Part shown: positions 15,181 to 24,401 of the stretch, piece after piece
Numbering within the stretch: position 1 is the stretch's first letter
How the letters are laid out: every line of letters begins with the position of its first letter
DNA from: Actinacidiphila cocklensis
GTDB taxonomy: Bacteria; Actinomycetota; Actinomycetes; Streptomycetales; Streptomycetaceae
Assembly: GCF_907177275.1 (NCBI RefSeq)
Contig: NZ_CAJSLV010000056.1
Span: forward strand, 1-64,000
Direction: 5' to 3'
Length of the DNA: 64,000 nucleotides
Program-made: the position numbers and the translations under genes
The notes under the pieces: model-generated
The model's database searches: none
Told to the model about the DNA's origin: nothing
Seen by the model: the letters and a program-made list of their open reading frames with translations, nothing else

Positions 15181-15827
15181 AGTTCTCCCTCGCGGGCGAA
15201 GGCCTGGTAGAGCCAAGACGAGAAGGAGCCGGTCACCGCGCCCAGCAGGGCCAGGCCCATCAGCATCAGGAACGCCGCGATCCACCTGCCCGCGGCGGTG
15301 ACCGGGGTGACATCGCCGTAGCCGACCGTGGTGAGCGTCTCGCATGCCCACCACACCGAGTCGCCGAAGGTGCGGATGGTCGCGCCGGGGGCGTACCGCT
15401 CCTGCTGGTAGACCGCCAGCGCGCCGGAGAAGCCGAGCAGCAGCGCCGCCATGCCCGCGTACGCGATCACCCGGCCGTACAGGCTCAGCCGCGGCTGCTC
15501 GTGGCGGCGCTGCACCACCTGGTAGATGTGGACCGCCCGCAGCGGGCGCAGCAGCGGCAGCACCAGCACGACCGTTTCGAGCAGGTGGTGGGCGACGTAG
15601 TGCGGGCCGAAGCGCCCGCCGCTGAGCCGCAGCCGCACGACGTAGTCAACGGCGAAGCACGCCCAGGTGGCGCCGATCACGGACAGCAGCGCGTCGTGCC
15701 CGGCCTGCGGCAGGCCGGGGTCCAGTACGTGTGCCGCGTAGGCGCTCAGAAAGATCAGCGACAGGAGGAACAGCGGGCCCTCGCTGCGGTTCTCCCAGCG
15801 GGTCAGCCGGCTGCCGTCGTCGTCCAT
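15165..15827 (-). CDS. Voltage-gated-like potassium channel family protein
   Basis: 220 residues. Several membrane helices (about 20-40, 48-68, an S4-like RRHEQPRL region, and 125-145) precede a pore loop with CETLTTVGYGDVTPVTAAGRW, whose TVGYGD is the potassium selectivity filter, and a final helix FLMLMGLALLGAVTGSFSSWL. The layout is that of a small six-helix (VIC superfamily) ion channel with a short C-terminus and no RCK domain. ATG 15827 has a poor ribosome site. It is divergent from the HIT gene. Confidence 0.88.
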   Translation of the reverse strand: MDDDGSRLTRWENRSEGPLFLLSLIFLSAYAAHVLDPGLPQAGHDALLSVIGATWACFAVDYVVRLRLSGGRFGPHYVAHHLLETVVLVLPLLRPLRAVHIYQVVQRRHEQPRLSLYGRVIAYAGMAALLLGFSGALAVYQQERYAPGATIRTFGDSVWWACETLTTVGYGDVTPVTAAGRWIAAFLMLMGLALLGAVTGSFSSWLYQAFAREGELPPGR

Positions 15828-15905
15828 CCGGCCAGGATTGCGGTACGCGGGCGGTGGCAGGCCCGGCGACACGCGTGCGTGCGGCGAAGTCCTATGCTGA
15901 TCGGC

Positions 15906-16451
15906 ATGACGAGTGAGCCGCAGCAGGGGCAGGGAGCGGGGGTACCGGACGCGTTCCAGCGGCTGTGGACCCCGCACCGCATGGCGTACATCCAGGGTGA
16001 GAACAAGCCCACCGGGCCGGGCGCCGGCGACGGATGCCCCTTCTGCGCGATCCCGTCCGAGTCCGACGAGGACGGCCTGGTCATCAGGCGGGGCGAGCAC
16101 GTCTACGCGGTGCTGAACCTCTACCCGTACAACAGCGGGCACCTGATGGTGGTCCCGTACCGCCATGTCGCGGACTACACCGAGCTGGACGCGGCCGAGA
16201 CCGTGGAACTGGCCGAGTTCACCAAGCGGGCGATGACCGCGCTGCGGTCGGCGTCGGCGGCGCAGGGCTTCAACATCGGGATGAACCAGGGCGACGTGGC
16301 AGGGGCCGGCATCGCCGCGCACCTGCACCAGCACGTGGTGCCGCGCTGGGGCGGCGACGTCAACTTCATGCCGGTGGTGGGCCACACCAAGGTGCTCCCG
16401 CAACTCCTCGCCGACACCCGCAAGATGCTCGCGGACGCCTGGCCGCGGTAA
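15906..16451 (+). CDS. HIT-family nucleotide hydrolase/phosphorylase-like protein
   Basis: 181 residues. The histidine triad is seen as HLHQHVVPRWGGD, with an N-terminal CPFC that can bind zinc and YPYNSGHLMVVPYRH upstream, as in actinobacterial Ap4A-hydrolase-like HIT proteins. It acts on nucleoside-phosphate conjugates; the physiological substrate is not fixed. ATG 15906 has no ribosome site; TATGCT (15893-15898) ends 7 nt before it, suggesting a leaderless transcript. In many actinomycetes a HIT gene stands next to pgsA; here an EF-G-like and a membrane gene intervene. Confidence 0.9.
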   Translation: MTSEPQQGQGAGVPDAFQRLWTPHRMAYIQGENKPTGPGAGDGCPFCAIPSESDEDGLVIRRGEHVYAVLNLYPYNSGHLMVVPYRHVADYTELDAAETVELAEFTKRAMTALRSASAAQGFNIGMNQGDVAGAGIAAHLHQHVVPRWGGDVNFMPVVGHTKVLPQLLADTRKMLADAWPR

Positions 16452-16461
16452 CCCCGGGGGG

Positions 16462-18111
16462 CTACGCGTCGTAGGCGTCCGCCTTCCGCGGCTCCACGCC
16501 CTGGACGAGGCCGCTGAGCACCATCGAGCGGTTGGTGAAGTGCGAGGTGTCCACACCGTTCTCGGTCATCACCTGGATCGCGGCGGAGTGGACCGCGCGC
16601 AGCACCGGGGTCGCCGCGCGCAGCGCGTCGTCGGCCATGAAGCGGTGCTGCCAGGGCTTGTCGACCCAGGTGTGCCGCAGCCCGAACGGCTCGGGCAGCG
16701 TCAGGGTGCCGCCGAAGTAGTCCAGGATCGGCGGGAACCAGGTCAGCGGTGCCCGGGCGGCGAGCCTGACGACCTCGCCCGAGTCGATCAGCGGCAGCTG
16801 CACGGTCTTGGTCTCCCAGAACTTGACCGGCTTGCTGACCGTCTTCTCCTTGTCCGGCGGCCCGTCGGTGAACAGCGAGTTGATCGGGCCGAGCGCGTGC
16901 GCGGTGACGTCGACCCGCAAGGTGTGGGCGAGCACCGTGACGGTGACCAGCAGGGTGATGACGAGGTTGCCGTCCCACAGGGTGAACTGGATGCCCAGGT
17001 AGTGGCGGTTGCCCTTGCCGAACTGCTGGGTGTTGCAGATCCGCTGGATCTCGAAGTCCTTGACGGAGAAGGAGTCGACCTCCGGTCCCGTGGGGCGGAC
17101 GATCTTCTTGGCGCCCTCACCTATCGGGGCCACCACCCAGTGCCGTATCGACGGCTTGGTGAAGCCGCCGGTGTGCAGCGGGCCGCGCTCCAGCATGCGC
17201 AGCTTGTCGTGGATCGCGCGGATCACGTCCCAGCTGCGGAAGGGGTTGATGTCGGTGACGCCCTCCGCGGGGATGAGCTCCTCGGCCATGTGCCAGCTGC
17301 CCCAGCGGGTGCCCATGCCCAGTATTCCCTTGGGCCCCGCGTAGAAGACGACGTTGCTGCTCTGCTCGGCCGACAGCTTCGCCAGCGACTGCCGCAGGCG
17401 CTCCGCGCGGACCTGGTTGGGGTTGCGGGGGACCGCCTCGGGGATCTTGGCGCCGACCGCGGTGCCGCCCACCAGGCCCTTCCAGCGGTCGCGCAGGTCC
17501 TTCGCGGTGCGCTCGCAGATCCGCTTGGCCCAGAACCAGCCGATGACCGGGGCGATCATCATCACCCGGAAGTACTGCTGCCAGAAGCCGGAGAAGGGCG
17601 GTTTGATCGCGAACAGCACGGTCAGCGCGATCGCGACCGCCAGCACGGCGCCGCCCAGCGCCCCGTAGCGGTTGCCGCCCGCCTTGAGGGTGGCGAGCGA
17701 CCGGCGCAGCTGGAAGGCGCCGAGCCACAGCAGCATGCCGGGCAGGAAGAGCAGCCCGCAGACGCCCATGACGACGGTCAGCCGGGTGTCGCGCTCCTGC
17801 CGGATGCGGTTGGCGGCCAGGCAGTGCTCGACGACGGTCTGCGGCTCGATGCCGAAGGACTGCACCAGCTCCTTGCGCGCGGCGCCGAGCATGCGGACCT
17901 GGACGGCCCGCGCCCAGGCCTCGCCGAGGTTCGGCTCGAACAGCGACAGCCGGGGGGGCTTGACCGAGGCGGCGTCGTTGATGCCGACCAGCGCCCCGAC
18001 CTTCGAGTCGCGGTAGGCCGCGGACGCGAGCGCCTGCGTGGCGCCGGTCTCGCCGTCGGTGCCCGTCAGCGGGATCTGCGCCCCCGGGCTGAAGTCGAAC
18101 CCGTCCGTCAC
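16462..18111 (-). CDS. Membrane protein of unknown function
   Basis: About 549 residues; I do not recognise a characterised family. After a 110-residue polar N-terminal part, four hydrophobic segments are seen (VVMGVCGLLFLPGMLLWLGA, ALGGAVLAVAIALTVLFAI, the FRVMMIAPVIGWFW stretch, and LVITLLVTVTVLAHTL) with large soluble regions between and after them, including a conserved-looking WHMAEELIPAEGVTDINPF. GTG 18111 is preferred because GGGGG lies 4 nt upstream; an in-frame ATG at 18165 would add a Gly/Arg-rich 18 residues. It converges with the HIT gene only 10 bp away. Confidence 0.72.
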   Translation of the reverse strand: MTDGFDFSPGAQIPLTGTDGETGATQALASAAYRDSKVGALVGINDAASVKPPRLSLFEPNLGEAWARAVQVRMLGAARKELVQSFGIEPQTVVEHCLAANRIRQERDTRLTVVMGVCGLLFLPGMLLWLGAFQLRRSLATLKAGGNRYGALGGAVLAVAIALTVLFAIKPPFSGFWQQYFRVMMIAPVIGWFWAKRICERTAKDLRDRWKGLVGGTAVGAKIPEAVPRNPNQVRAERLRQSLAKLSAEQSSNVVFYAGPKGILGMGTRWGSWHMAEELIPAEGVTDINPFRSWDVIRAIHDKLRMLERGPLHTGGFTKPSIRHWVVAPIGEGAKKIVRPTGPEVDSFSVKDFEIQRICNTQQFGKGNRHYLGIQFTLWDGNLVITLLVTVTVLAHTLRVDVTAHALGPINSLFTDGPPDKEKTVSKPVKFWETKTVQLPLIDSGEVVRLAARAPLTWFPPILDYFGGTLTLPEPFGLRHTWVDKPWQHRFMADDALRAATPVLRAVHSAAIQVMTENGVDTSHFTNRSMVLSGLVQGVEPRKADAYDA

Positions 18112-18323
18112 CGAAGCCCCCAGTCCGCCGTTCCGCCCGCCAGCACGCGGCTCCGACCGGCCCATTCCCCGCCGGGGTGCGCATCACACGTTCGGAGCAC
18201 TCACCAGATTAGCGGCGCGGCGGCCCGCGGGGTGCCCACGAGCCGCCAACAGGTCGTCACCATGCGTGCCACGAGGCCGGATTGCGCCTGCTCGGGGCCT
18301 TACGCCGACGCTTTCCGGCCATC

Positions 18324-18361
18324 CGAGGGCCGCCGCCGCACAGCGGCCGCGGCGGCCCTCG
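18324..18361 (-). terminator. Hairpin after the EF-G-like gene
   Basis: 13-bp stem CGAGGGCCGCCGC (18324-18336) / GCGGCGGCCCTCG (18349-18361), 12-nt loop, directly following the minus-strand stop at 18365. Confidence 0.7.
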
Positions 18362-18364
18362 CCG

Positions 18365-20578
18365 CTACCCGGCCCGCTCCTCCTCCTGCTGCCGCATCCT
18401 CGCCGCCAGCGCCGCGGGCATCGGCTCGTGCCTGGCGTAGTGCCGGCTGAAGCGCCCGGTGCCGTGCGAGAGCGACCGCAGGTCGACCGCGTAGCGCCCG
18501 ATCTCGATCTCGGGCACGTCCGCGCGCACCAGCGTGCGCCCGGGTCCCGCGGGTTCGGTGCCCAGCACCCGCCCGCGCCGCCCCGACAGGTCGCTCATCA
18601 CCGGGCCGACGTACGCGTCGGGCACCTGCACCCCGACCTCGGCGACCGGCTCCAGCAGGTGGATGCGGCAGAGCGCGGCGGCCTCGCGCAGCGCCAGCGC
18701 GCCCGCGGTCTGGAACGCCGCGTCGGAGGAGTCGACCGAGTGCGCCTTGCCGTCGGACAGCGTCACCCTGATGTCGACCACGGGGAAGCCGAGCACCACC
18801 CCGCGGGCGGCCTGGGCGCGTACGCCCTTCTCCACCGACGGGATGAACTGCCGCGGCACCGAGCCGCCGATCACCTTGTCCACGAACTCGATGCCCGAGC
18901 CGACCGGCAGCGGCTCCACCTCGATGTCGCAGATCGCGAACTGCCCGTGCCCGCCTGACTGCTTGACGTGCCGGCCGCGTGCGGTGGCGGCCTCGCCGAA
19001 GGTCTCGCGCAGCGACACCCGGTAGGGCACCGCGTCGACCCGCACGCCGTAGCGGCTGCGCAGCCGCTCCAGGGCCACGGCGGCGTGCGCCTCGCCCAGG
19101 CACCACAGCACGACCTGCCGGGTCGCCGGGTTCTGTTCGAGCCGCATCGTCGGGTCCTCGGCGACCAGTCGGGACAGGCCCTGGGACAGCTTGTCCTCGT
19201 CCGCCTTGCTGTGCGCCTCGATGGCGACCGGCAGCAGCGGGTCGGGCATCCGCCAGGGCTCCATCAGCAGCGGCCGGTCCTTGCCCGACAGCGTGTCGCC
19301 GGTCTCGGCGCGGGAAAGCTTCGCCACGCACACCAGGTCGCCGGCCACCGCTGAGGGCACCGGGCGCTGGTGCTTGCCGAACGGCGAGGACAGTGCGCCG
19401 ACGCGCTCGTCGACGTCGTGGTCCTCGTGCCCGCGGTCCTCCATGCCGTGCCCCGACACGTGCACGGTCTCGTCGGGGCGCAGGGTGCCGGAGAAGACCC
19501 GCACCAGACTGATCCGGCCCACGTAGGGGTCGGAGGAGGTCTTCACGACCTCCGCGGCCAGCGGCCCCTCCGGGTCGCAGGACAGCGTCGTGCGCCCGCC
19601 GTCCAGCGAGGTGACCGGCGGCACCGCCCGCTCCAGCGGGGTGGGGAAGCCGCCGGTGATCAGTTCCAGCAGTTCCACGGTGCCGATGCCCTGCCGGGCG
19701 CCGTCGACGGCGGGGGCCGCGGCCACCACCGGGTGGAAGGTGCCGCGGGCGACGGCCCGCTCCAGGTCGGCCACCAGCGTGTCGACGTCGATGTCCGCGC
19801 CGCCGAGGTAGCGGTCCATCAGCGTCTCGTCCTCGCTCTCGGCGATGATCCCCTCGATGAGCCGGTTGCGGGCCTCGGTGAGCAGCGGCAGCAGCTCGGG
19901 GTCCGGGTCGCGCTCCACCCGCTCGCCCGAGGAGTAGTCGTGCACCCGCTGCGACAGCAGCCCGGCCAGGCCCGTCACCGGGGCGTGCCCGTCGGGTCCC
20001 TCGGGGCCGTGCACCGGCAGGTACAGCGGCAGCACCGCGTCCGGGTCGTCGCCGCCCAGCTCGCGGGCGAACTGCGCGGCGGTCTCCTCGAAGCCGGCCC
20101 TGGCCGACTCCAGGTGCGTGACGACCACCGCCCGCGGCATGCCGACCGCGGCGCACTCGTCCCACACGATGCGGGTCGCGCCGCCGATGCCCTCGCCGTC
20201 CTGCGCGGCCGAGACCACGAAGAGGGCCGCGTCCGCCGCGCGCAGACCGGCCCGCAGTTCCCCGACGAAGTCGGCGTATCCGGGGGCGTCCAGCACGTTG
20301 ATCTTGATGCCGTCCCATTCGACCGGCACCAGCGACAGCTGGACCGAGCGCTGCTGGCGCTGCTCGATCTCGTCGTGGTCGGAGACCGAGCCGCCGTCCT
20401 CGACCCGGCCCGCCCGGTTCACCGCTCCTGTGGTCAGCGCGAGCGCCTCCACCAGCGTCGTCTTCCCTGCTCCGCTGTGGCCGACCAGCACCACATTGCG
20501 CACCTTGTCGGGGCGGTCGGCCGTCGGTGCCCTTCCGGCGGCCCCTGGTTGTCCGTCTCTCCTGTCGGCTGCACTCAC
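18365..20578 (-). CDS. EF-G-like translational GTPase with altered G motifs
   Basis: 737 residues with all five EF-G domains in order and a fully conserved domain IV/V pattern (HVKQSGGHGQFAICD, YVGPVMSDLSGRRGRVLG). The GTPase domain has a good P-loop (GHSGAGKTTL) and DAPGYADF, but the switch I RGIT block reads QRSVQLS and the guanine-specifying NKxD reads THLE. This looks like the actinobacterial EF-G-like family, not the main fusA of the str operon. Its job is unknown. GTG 20578 has GGAGG nine bases upstream. It is divergent from pgsA. Confidence 0.85.
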   Translation of the reverse strand: MSAADRRDGQPGAAGRAPTADRPDKVRNVVLVGHSGAGKTTLVEALALTTGAVNRAGRVEDGGSVSDHDEIEQRQQRSVQLSLVPVEWDGIKINVLDAPGYADFVGELRAGLRAADAALFVVSAAQDGEGIGGATRIVWDECAAVGMPRAVVVTHLESARAGFEETAAQFARELGGDDPDAVLPLYLPVHGPEGPDGHAPVTGLAGLLSQRVHDYSSGERVERDPDPELLPLLTEARNRLIEGIIAESEDETLMDRYLGGADIDVDTLVADLERAVARGTFHPVVAAAPAVDGARQGIGTVELLELITGGFPTPLERAVPPVTSLDGGRTTLSCDPEGPLAAEVVKTSSDPYVGRISLVRVFSGTLRPDETVHVSGHGMEDRGHEDHDVDERVGALSSPFGKHQRPVPSAVAGDLVCVAKLSRAETGDTLSGKDRPLLMEPWRMPDPLLPVAIEAHSKADEDKLSQGLSRLVAEDPTMRLEQNPATRQVVLWCLGEAHAAVALERLRSRYGVRVDAVPYRVSLRETFGEAATARGRHVKQSGGHGQFAICDIEVEPLPVGSGIEFVDKVIGGSVPRQFIPSVEKGVRAQAARGVVLGFPVVDIRVTLSDGKAHSVDSSDAAFQTAGALALREAAALCRIHLLEPVAEVGVQVPDAYVGPVMSDLSGRRGRVLGTEPAGPGRTLVRADVPEIEIGRYAVDLRSLSHGTGRFSRHYARHEPMPAALAARMRQQEEERAG

Positions 20579-20890
20579 GTGCACTCGCCTCCCGGGTCCT
20601 GCCCGCATGGAGTCCGCGCCCTCGTCGGGGGCGCGCGCCAGGGACGCCACGGGAGACCGCGTACAGGCGAGGCGGCCTCGACGACGCCCGCGGTCTTTCG
20701 ACCTTCCCACGACCGTCAGGTCGCGTCCATACGTCGCACGGGTGCCGGTCGGCTCGCTCTGCTGCGGGGGCGCCCGCGGCGGCCCCGGCGGTGCCTGCCG
20801 CGTCGGCCCGTCGGCGGCTGGCTACGATGGGCCATCCGGTGGCGGCCTCGGGCCGCCGCGACCCACATCCTCCGACCCGTCGGGAAGGCC
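20579..20890. other. 312-bp region between divergent EF-G-like gene and pgsA
   Basis: No gene is supported here. On the plus strand TACGAT at 20823-20828 is a candidate -10 for the pgsA operon, which would give a leader of about 55 nt; I see no good -35. Short arms such as GACC...GGTC near 20700-20730 are present but not convincing. Confidence 0.4.
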
Positions 20891-21553
20891 ATGCTGAACA
20901 AGTACGCGCGTGCGTTCTTCACGCGTGTTCTCACGCCGTTCGCCGCATTTCTCCTGCGCAAGGGGGTCAGCCCCGACACGGTGACCCTGATCGGTACCGC
21001 GGGAGTGATGGCAGGTGCGCTGGTCTTCTACCCCAGGGGCGAGTTCTTCTGGGGCACCGTCGTCATCACCCTGTTCGTCTTCTCCGACCTGGTCGACGGC
21101 AACATGGCCCGGCAGGCCGGGGTCTCCAGCCGCTGGGGCGCCTTCCTGGACTCCACCCTGGACCGGGTCGCCGACGCGGGGATCTTCGGCGGCCTGGCCA
21201 TGTGGTACGCGGGCAACGGCGACAACCTCCCGCTGTGCGCGGTGTCCATCTTCTGCCTGGCCAGCGGCCAGGTCGTGTCCTACACCAAGGCGCGCGGCGA
21301 GGCCATCGGCCTGCCGGTGAACGTCAACGGCCTGGTCGAGCGGGCCGAGCGGCTGGTGATCACCCTGGTGCTGTGCGGCTTCTCCGGCCTGCACAAGTTC
21401 GGCGTGCCCGGCATCCAGTACCTGCTGCCGATCGCGCTGTGGGCGGTCGCGGCGGGCAGCCTGGTCACCCTGATCCAGCGGGTGGTGACCGTACGCCGGG
21501 AGTCCGCGGAGGCGGACGCGGCGGCGCTGGCCGAGCACAGGAGCGGCGTGTGA
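20891..21553 (+). CDS. pgsA: Phosphatidylinositol phosphate synthase (CDP-alcohol phosphatidyltransferase)
   Basis: 220 residues with six hydrophobic segments. The CDP-alcohol motif is complete: DLVDGNMARQAG then RWGAFLDSTLDRVAD, giving DG-x2-AR-x8-G-x3-D-x3-D. It joins CDP-diacylglycerol to inositol 1-phosphate in the membrane, the first step toward phosphatidylinositol mannosides. The neighbours (acyltransferase, pimA) make this far likelier than phosphatidylglycerol phosphate synthesis. ATG 20891 follows GGGAAGG. Its stop overlaps the next start by four bases. Confidence 0.92.
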   Translation: MLNKYARAFFTRVLTPFAAFLLRKGVSPDTVTLIGTAGVMAGALVFYPRGEFFWGTVVITLFVFSDLVDGNMARQAGVSSRWGAFLDSTLDRVADAGIFGGLAMWYAGNGDNLPLCAVSIFCLASGQVVSYTKARGEAIGLPVNVNGLVERAERLVITLVLCGFSGLHKFGVPGIQYLLPIALWAVAAGSLVTLIQRVVTVRRESAEADAAALAEHRSGV

Positions 21554-22524
21554 GGGGTGAGGGCGGCTCCCAGGCCGCCAGGCTCAGGGAGAGCCTGGTC
21601 GACGGCCTGTACGGGGCCGGGTGGGGCGCGGTCAAGAAGCTGCCGGAGCCGGCGGCCACGGCGCTCGGCCGTACCGTCGCCGACGCGGCCTGGCGGCGGC
21701 GCGGCAAGGGCGTGCTGCGCCTGGAGTCCAACCTGGCCCGGGTGGTGCCGGACGCGGACGAGGCCCGGCTGCGCGAGCTGTCCAGGGCCGGCATGCGCTC
21801 CTACCTGCGGTACTGGATGGAGTCCTTCCGGCTGCCGGCCTGGAGCAAGGACCGGGTGCGCGGCGGTTTCGCACCGGCCGACGTGCACTACCTGACCGGC
21901 GGCCTGGCCACCGGCAACGGCGTGATCCTGGCGCTGCCGCACATGGCCAACTGGGACCTGGCGGGCGCCTGGGTCACCACCAAGCTGGAGACGCCGTTCG
22001 CCACCGTCGCCGAACGCCTCAAGCCCGAGACGCTCTACGACCGCTTCGTCGCCTACCGCGAGGGCCTGGGCATGGAGGTGCTCCCGCACACCGGCGGCAG
22101 CGCGTTCGGCACCCTGGCCCGGCGGCTCCGCGACGGCGGCCTCGTGTGCCTGGTCGCCGACCGCGATCTGTCGTCCTCGGGCGTCGAGGTCGACTTCTTC
22201 GGAGAGAAGACCCGGATGCCGGCGGGTCCCGCGCTGCTCGCCCAGCAGACCGGGGCGCTGCTGCTGCCGGTCACCCTCTGGTACGACGACTCGCCGGTGA
22301 TGCAGGGCAGGGTGCACCCGCCCATCCCGGTGCCCGACAGCGGCAACCGCGGGTACCGCACCGGCGTGATGACCCAGGCGCTCGCGGACGCGTACGCCTC
22401 CGGCATCGCCGAGCACCCGCAGGACTGGCACATGCTGCAGCGGCTCTGGCTGGCCGACCTGGAACCGCGGGCGGCCGCCGTACCCGTGGCGGGCACCGAC
22501 GGCAGCGGAACGGGGAAAGCGTGA
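21550..22524 (+). CDS. patA: Phosphatidylinositol mannoside acyltransferase (LpxL/HtrB-like)
   Basis: 324 residues of the lysophospholipid acyltransferase fold. The HxxxxD catalytic motif is visible as LPHMANWDLAG, followed by VCLVADRDLSSSGVEVDFFGEKTRMPAGPALLAQQTGA, which matches the HtrB-type glycerolipid/lipid A acyltransferase pattern. In actinomycetes this gene between pgsA and pimA acylates the mannose of PIM1/PIM2 at the membrane. GTG 21550 overlaps the pgsA TGA; the enzyme is followed by a GTGA overlap with pimA, so the three are translationally coupled. Confidence 0.9.
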   Translation: MRGEGGSQAARLRESLVDGLYGAGWGAVKKLPEPAATALGRTVADAAWRRRGKGVLRLESNLARVVPDADEARLRELSRAGMRSYLRYWMESFRLPAWSKDRVRGGFAPADVHYLTGGLATGNGVILALPHMANWDLAGAWVTTKLETPFATVAERLKPETLYDRFVAYREGLGMEVLPHTGGSAFGTLARRLRDGGLVCLVADRDLSSSGVEVDFFGEKTRMPAGPALLAQQTGALLLPVTLWYDDSPVMQGRVHPPIPVPDSGNRGYRTGVMTQALADAYASGIAEHPQDWHMLQRLWLADLEPRAAAVPVAGTDGSGTGKA

Positions 22525-23681
22525 GGATCGGGATCGTCTGCCCGTACTCCTGGGACGTCCCCGGCGGCGTCCAGTTCCACATCAGGGACCTCGCCGAGCA
22601 CCTGACCGGCCTCGGCCACCACGTCTCGGTGCTCGCGCCCGCCGACGACGAGACCCCGCTGCCGCCGTACGTCGTCTCGGCCGGCCGCGCGGTCCCCGTG
22701 CCCTACAACGGCTCGGTGGCCCGGCTGAACTTCGGCTTCCTGTCCGCGGCCCGGGTCAGGCGCTGGCTGCACGACGGCGGCTTCGACGTCGTCCACATCC
22801 ACGAGCCGACCTCGCCCTCGCTGGGGCTGCTCGCCTGCTGGGCCGCGCAGGGGCCGATCGTGGCGACCTTCCACACCTCCAACCCGCGCTCGCGGGCGAT
22901 GATCGCCGCGTACCCGATCCTGCAGCCCGCGCTGGAGAAGATCAGAGCGCGCATCGCGGTCAGCGAGTACGCCAGGCGCACCCTGGTCGAGCACCTGGGC
23001 GGCGACGCGGTCGTCATCCCCAACGGGGTCGACGTGGACTTCTTCGCCCGCGCGGAGCCGCGCAGGGAGTGGCAGGGCGACACCATCGGCTTCATGGGCC
23101 GGATCGACGAGCCGCGCAAGGGCCTGCCGGTACTGATGCGGGCGCTGCCGGCGATCCTCGCGGAGCGCCCGCAGACCCGGCTGCTGGTCGCCGGCCGCGG
23201 CGACGCGGAGGAGGCCGTCGCCACGCTGCCCGAGCACATGCGCGGCCGGGTCGAGTTCCTCGGCATGGTCAGCGACGAGGACAAGGCCAGACTGCTGCGC
23301 AGCGTCGATCTCTACCTGGCGCCCAACACCGGCGGCGAGTCCTTCGGCATCATCCTGGTCGAGGCGATGTCGGCCGGCGCCGCGGTGCTGGCCAGCGACC
23401 TCGACGCGTTCGCGCAGGTGCTCGCGCAGGGTGAGGCGGGCGAGCTGTTCGCCAACGAGGACGCCGGCGCGCTGGCGTCCGCCGCGCTGCGGCTGCTCGC
23501 CGACCCCGCGCGGCGCACCGCGCTCAGCGAGCGGGGCCGGGCGCACGTGCGGCGCTTCGACTGGACGTCGGTCGGCGCGGACATCCTGTCGGTCTACGAG
23601 ACGGTCGCCGACGGCGCCGCGCGCGTCGCCACCGACGAGCGCACCCGGTCGCGCGGCTTCTTCGGCCCCACACGCCGGTAG
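22521..23681 (+). CDS. pimA: Phosphatidylinositol alpha-mannosyltransferase PimA, GT4 family
   Basis: 386 residues, GT-B fold. N-terminal RIGIVCPYSWDVPGGVQFHIRDLAEHL holds the glycine-rich acceptor/donor loop; VVHIHEPTSPSLGL, TFHTSNPRSR and IPNGVDVDFF follow; the GDP-mannose site is NTGGESFGIILVEAMSAG. It transfers mannose from GDP-mannose to the inositol of phosphatidylinositol on the cytoplasmic face. GTG 22521 overlaps the acyltransferase stop. The C-terminal tail ends with a basic, Arg-rich stretch of about 25 residues. Confidence 0.94.
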   Translation: MRIGIVCPYSWDVPGGVQFHIRDLAEHLTGLGHHVSVLAPADDETPLPPYVVSAGRAVPVPYNGSVARLNFGFLSAARVRRWLHDGGFDVVHIHEPTSPSLGLLACWAAQGPIVATFHTSNPRSRAMIAAYPILQPALEKIRARIAVSEYARRTLVEHLGGDAVVIPNGVDVDFFARAEPRREWQGDTIGFMGRIDEPRKGLPVLMRALPAILAERPQTRLLVAGRGDAEEAVATLPEHMRGRVEFLGMVSDEDKARLLRSVDLYLAPNTGGESFGIILVEAMSAGAAVLASDLDAFAQVLAQGEAGELFANEDAGALASAALRLLADPARRTALSERGRAHVRRFDWTSVGADILSVYETVADGAARVATDERTRSRGFFGPTRR

Positions 23682-23692
23682 CCTTGCCGCCC

Positions 23693-24244
23693 GTGACCAC
23701 CACCATCATCTGGATCGCGGTGGCGCTCGTCGCTGTCGGCCTGTATCTGAGCTGGACCGCGGGGCGCCTCGACCGGCTGCACGCCCGTATCGACGCGGCC
23801 CGCGCCGCGCTGGACGCCCAGCTGCTGCGCCGCGCCTCGGTCGCCCAGGAGCTGGCGACCGCCGGGGTGCTCGACCCGGCGGCGTCCATCGTGCTGTACG
23901 AGGCCGCGCACGCCGCCCGGCAGGCCGACCCCGAGCAGCGCGAGGTGGCGGAGAGCGAGCTGAGCCAGGCGCTGCGCGCGGTCTTCCCCGACCCCGACGC
24001 GGTCGGCGAGGTCAGCGGCGCCCACGGCGGCACCGAGGCGATCGGCGAGCTGACCCAGGCGGTGCGGCGGGTGCCGATGGCCAGGCGCTTCCACAACGAC
24101 GCGGTGCGCGCCGCCCGCGCGGTCCGCGAGCACCGGGTGGTGCGCTGGCTCCGGCTGGCCGGGCACGCGCCCTTCCCGCTGGCCTTCGAGATGGACGACG
24201 AGCCGCCGCTGCCGCTGACCACGGAGGGCGCGGGCGCGCGCTGA
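23693..24244 (+). CDS. Membrane-anchored helical protein, LemA-like
   Basis: 183 residues. An N-terminal helix ([20 protein letters not shown]) is followed by a long helical domain starting [31 protein letters not shown], which resembles the opening of the LemA family, but I cannot confirm membership. The GTG at 23693 gives a protein that begins right at the membrane helix; a TTG at 23684 is the alternative. It lies 11 bp after pimA and is probably in that operon. Function unknown. Confidence 0.75.
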   Translation: MTTTIIWIAVALVAVGLYLSWTAGRLDRLHARIDAARAALDAQLLRRASVAQELATAGVLDPAASIVLYEAAHAARQADPEQREVAESELSQALRAVFPDPDAVGEVSGAHGGTEAIGELTQAVRRVPMARRFHNDAVRAARAVREHRVVRWLRLAGHAPFPLAFEMDDEPPLPLTTEGAGAR

Positions 24245-24401
24245 CCGGCCCGCGCCACGCGCGCGCGGGGCCACCGGACCCGGGCGGGAGCCACCTGCGG
24301 CGAATTGGCCCTTTTCCGCCGCCGCCCGGCGCCGGAACATGGCAGTGGCCCTGGTGGTAAGCCCGGGCGACAACTGCCGTTCACCAGCGAGTGAGGTCAC
24401 T

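Noticed and set aside
24245..24401. Possible riboswitch upstream of pdxS
   Set aside because: No recognisable conserved core or terminator-antiterminator pair was found in the 157 bp.
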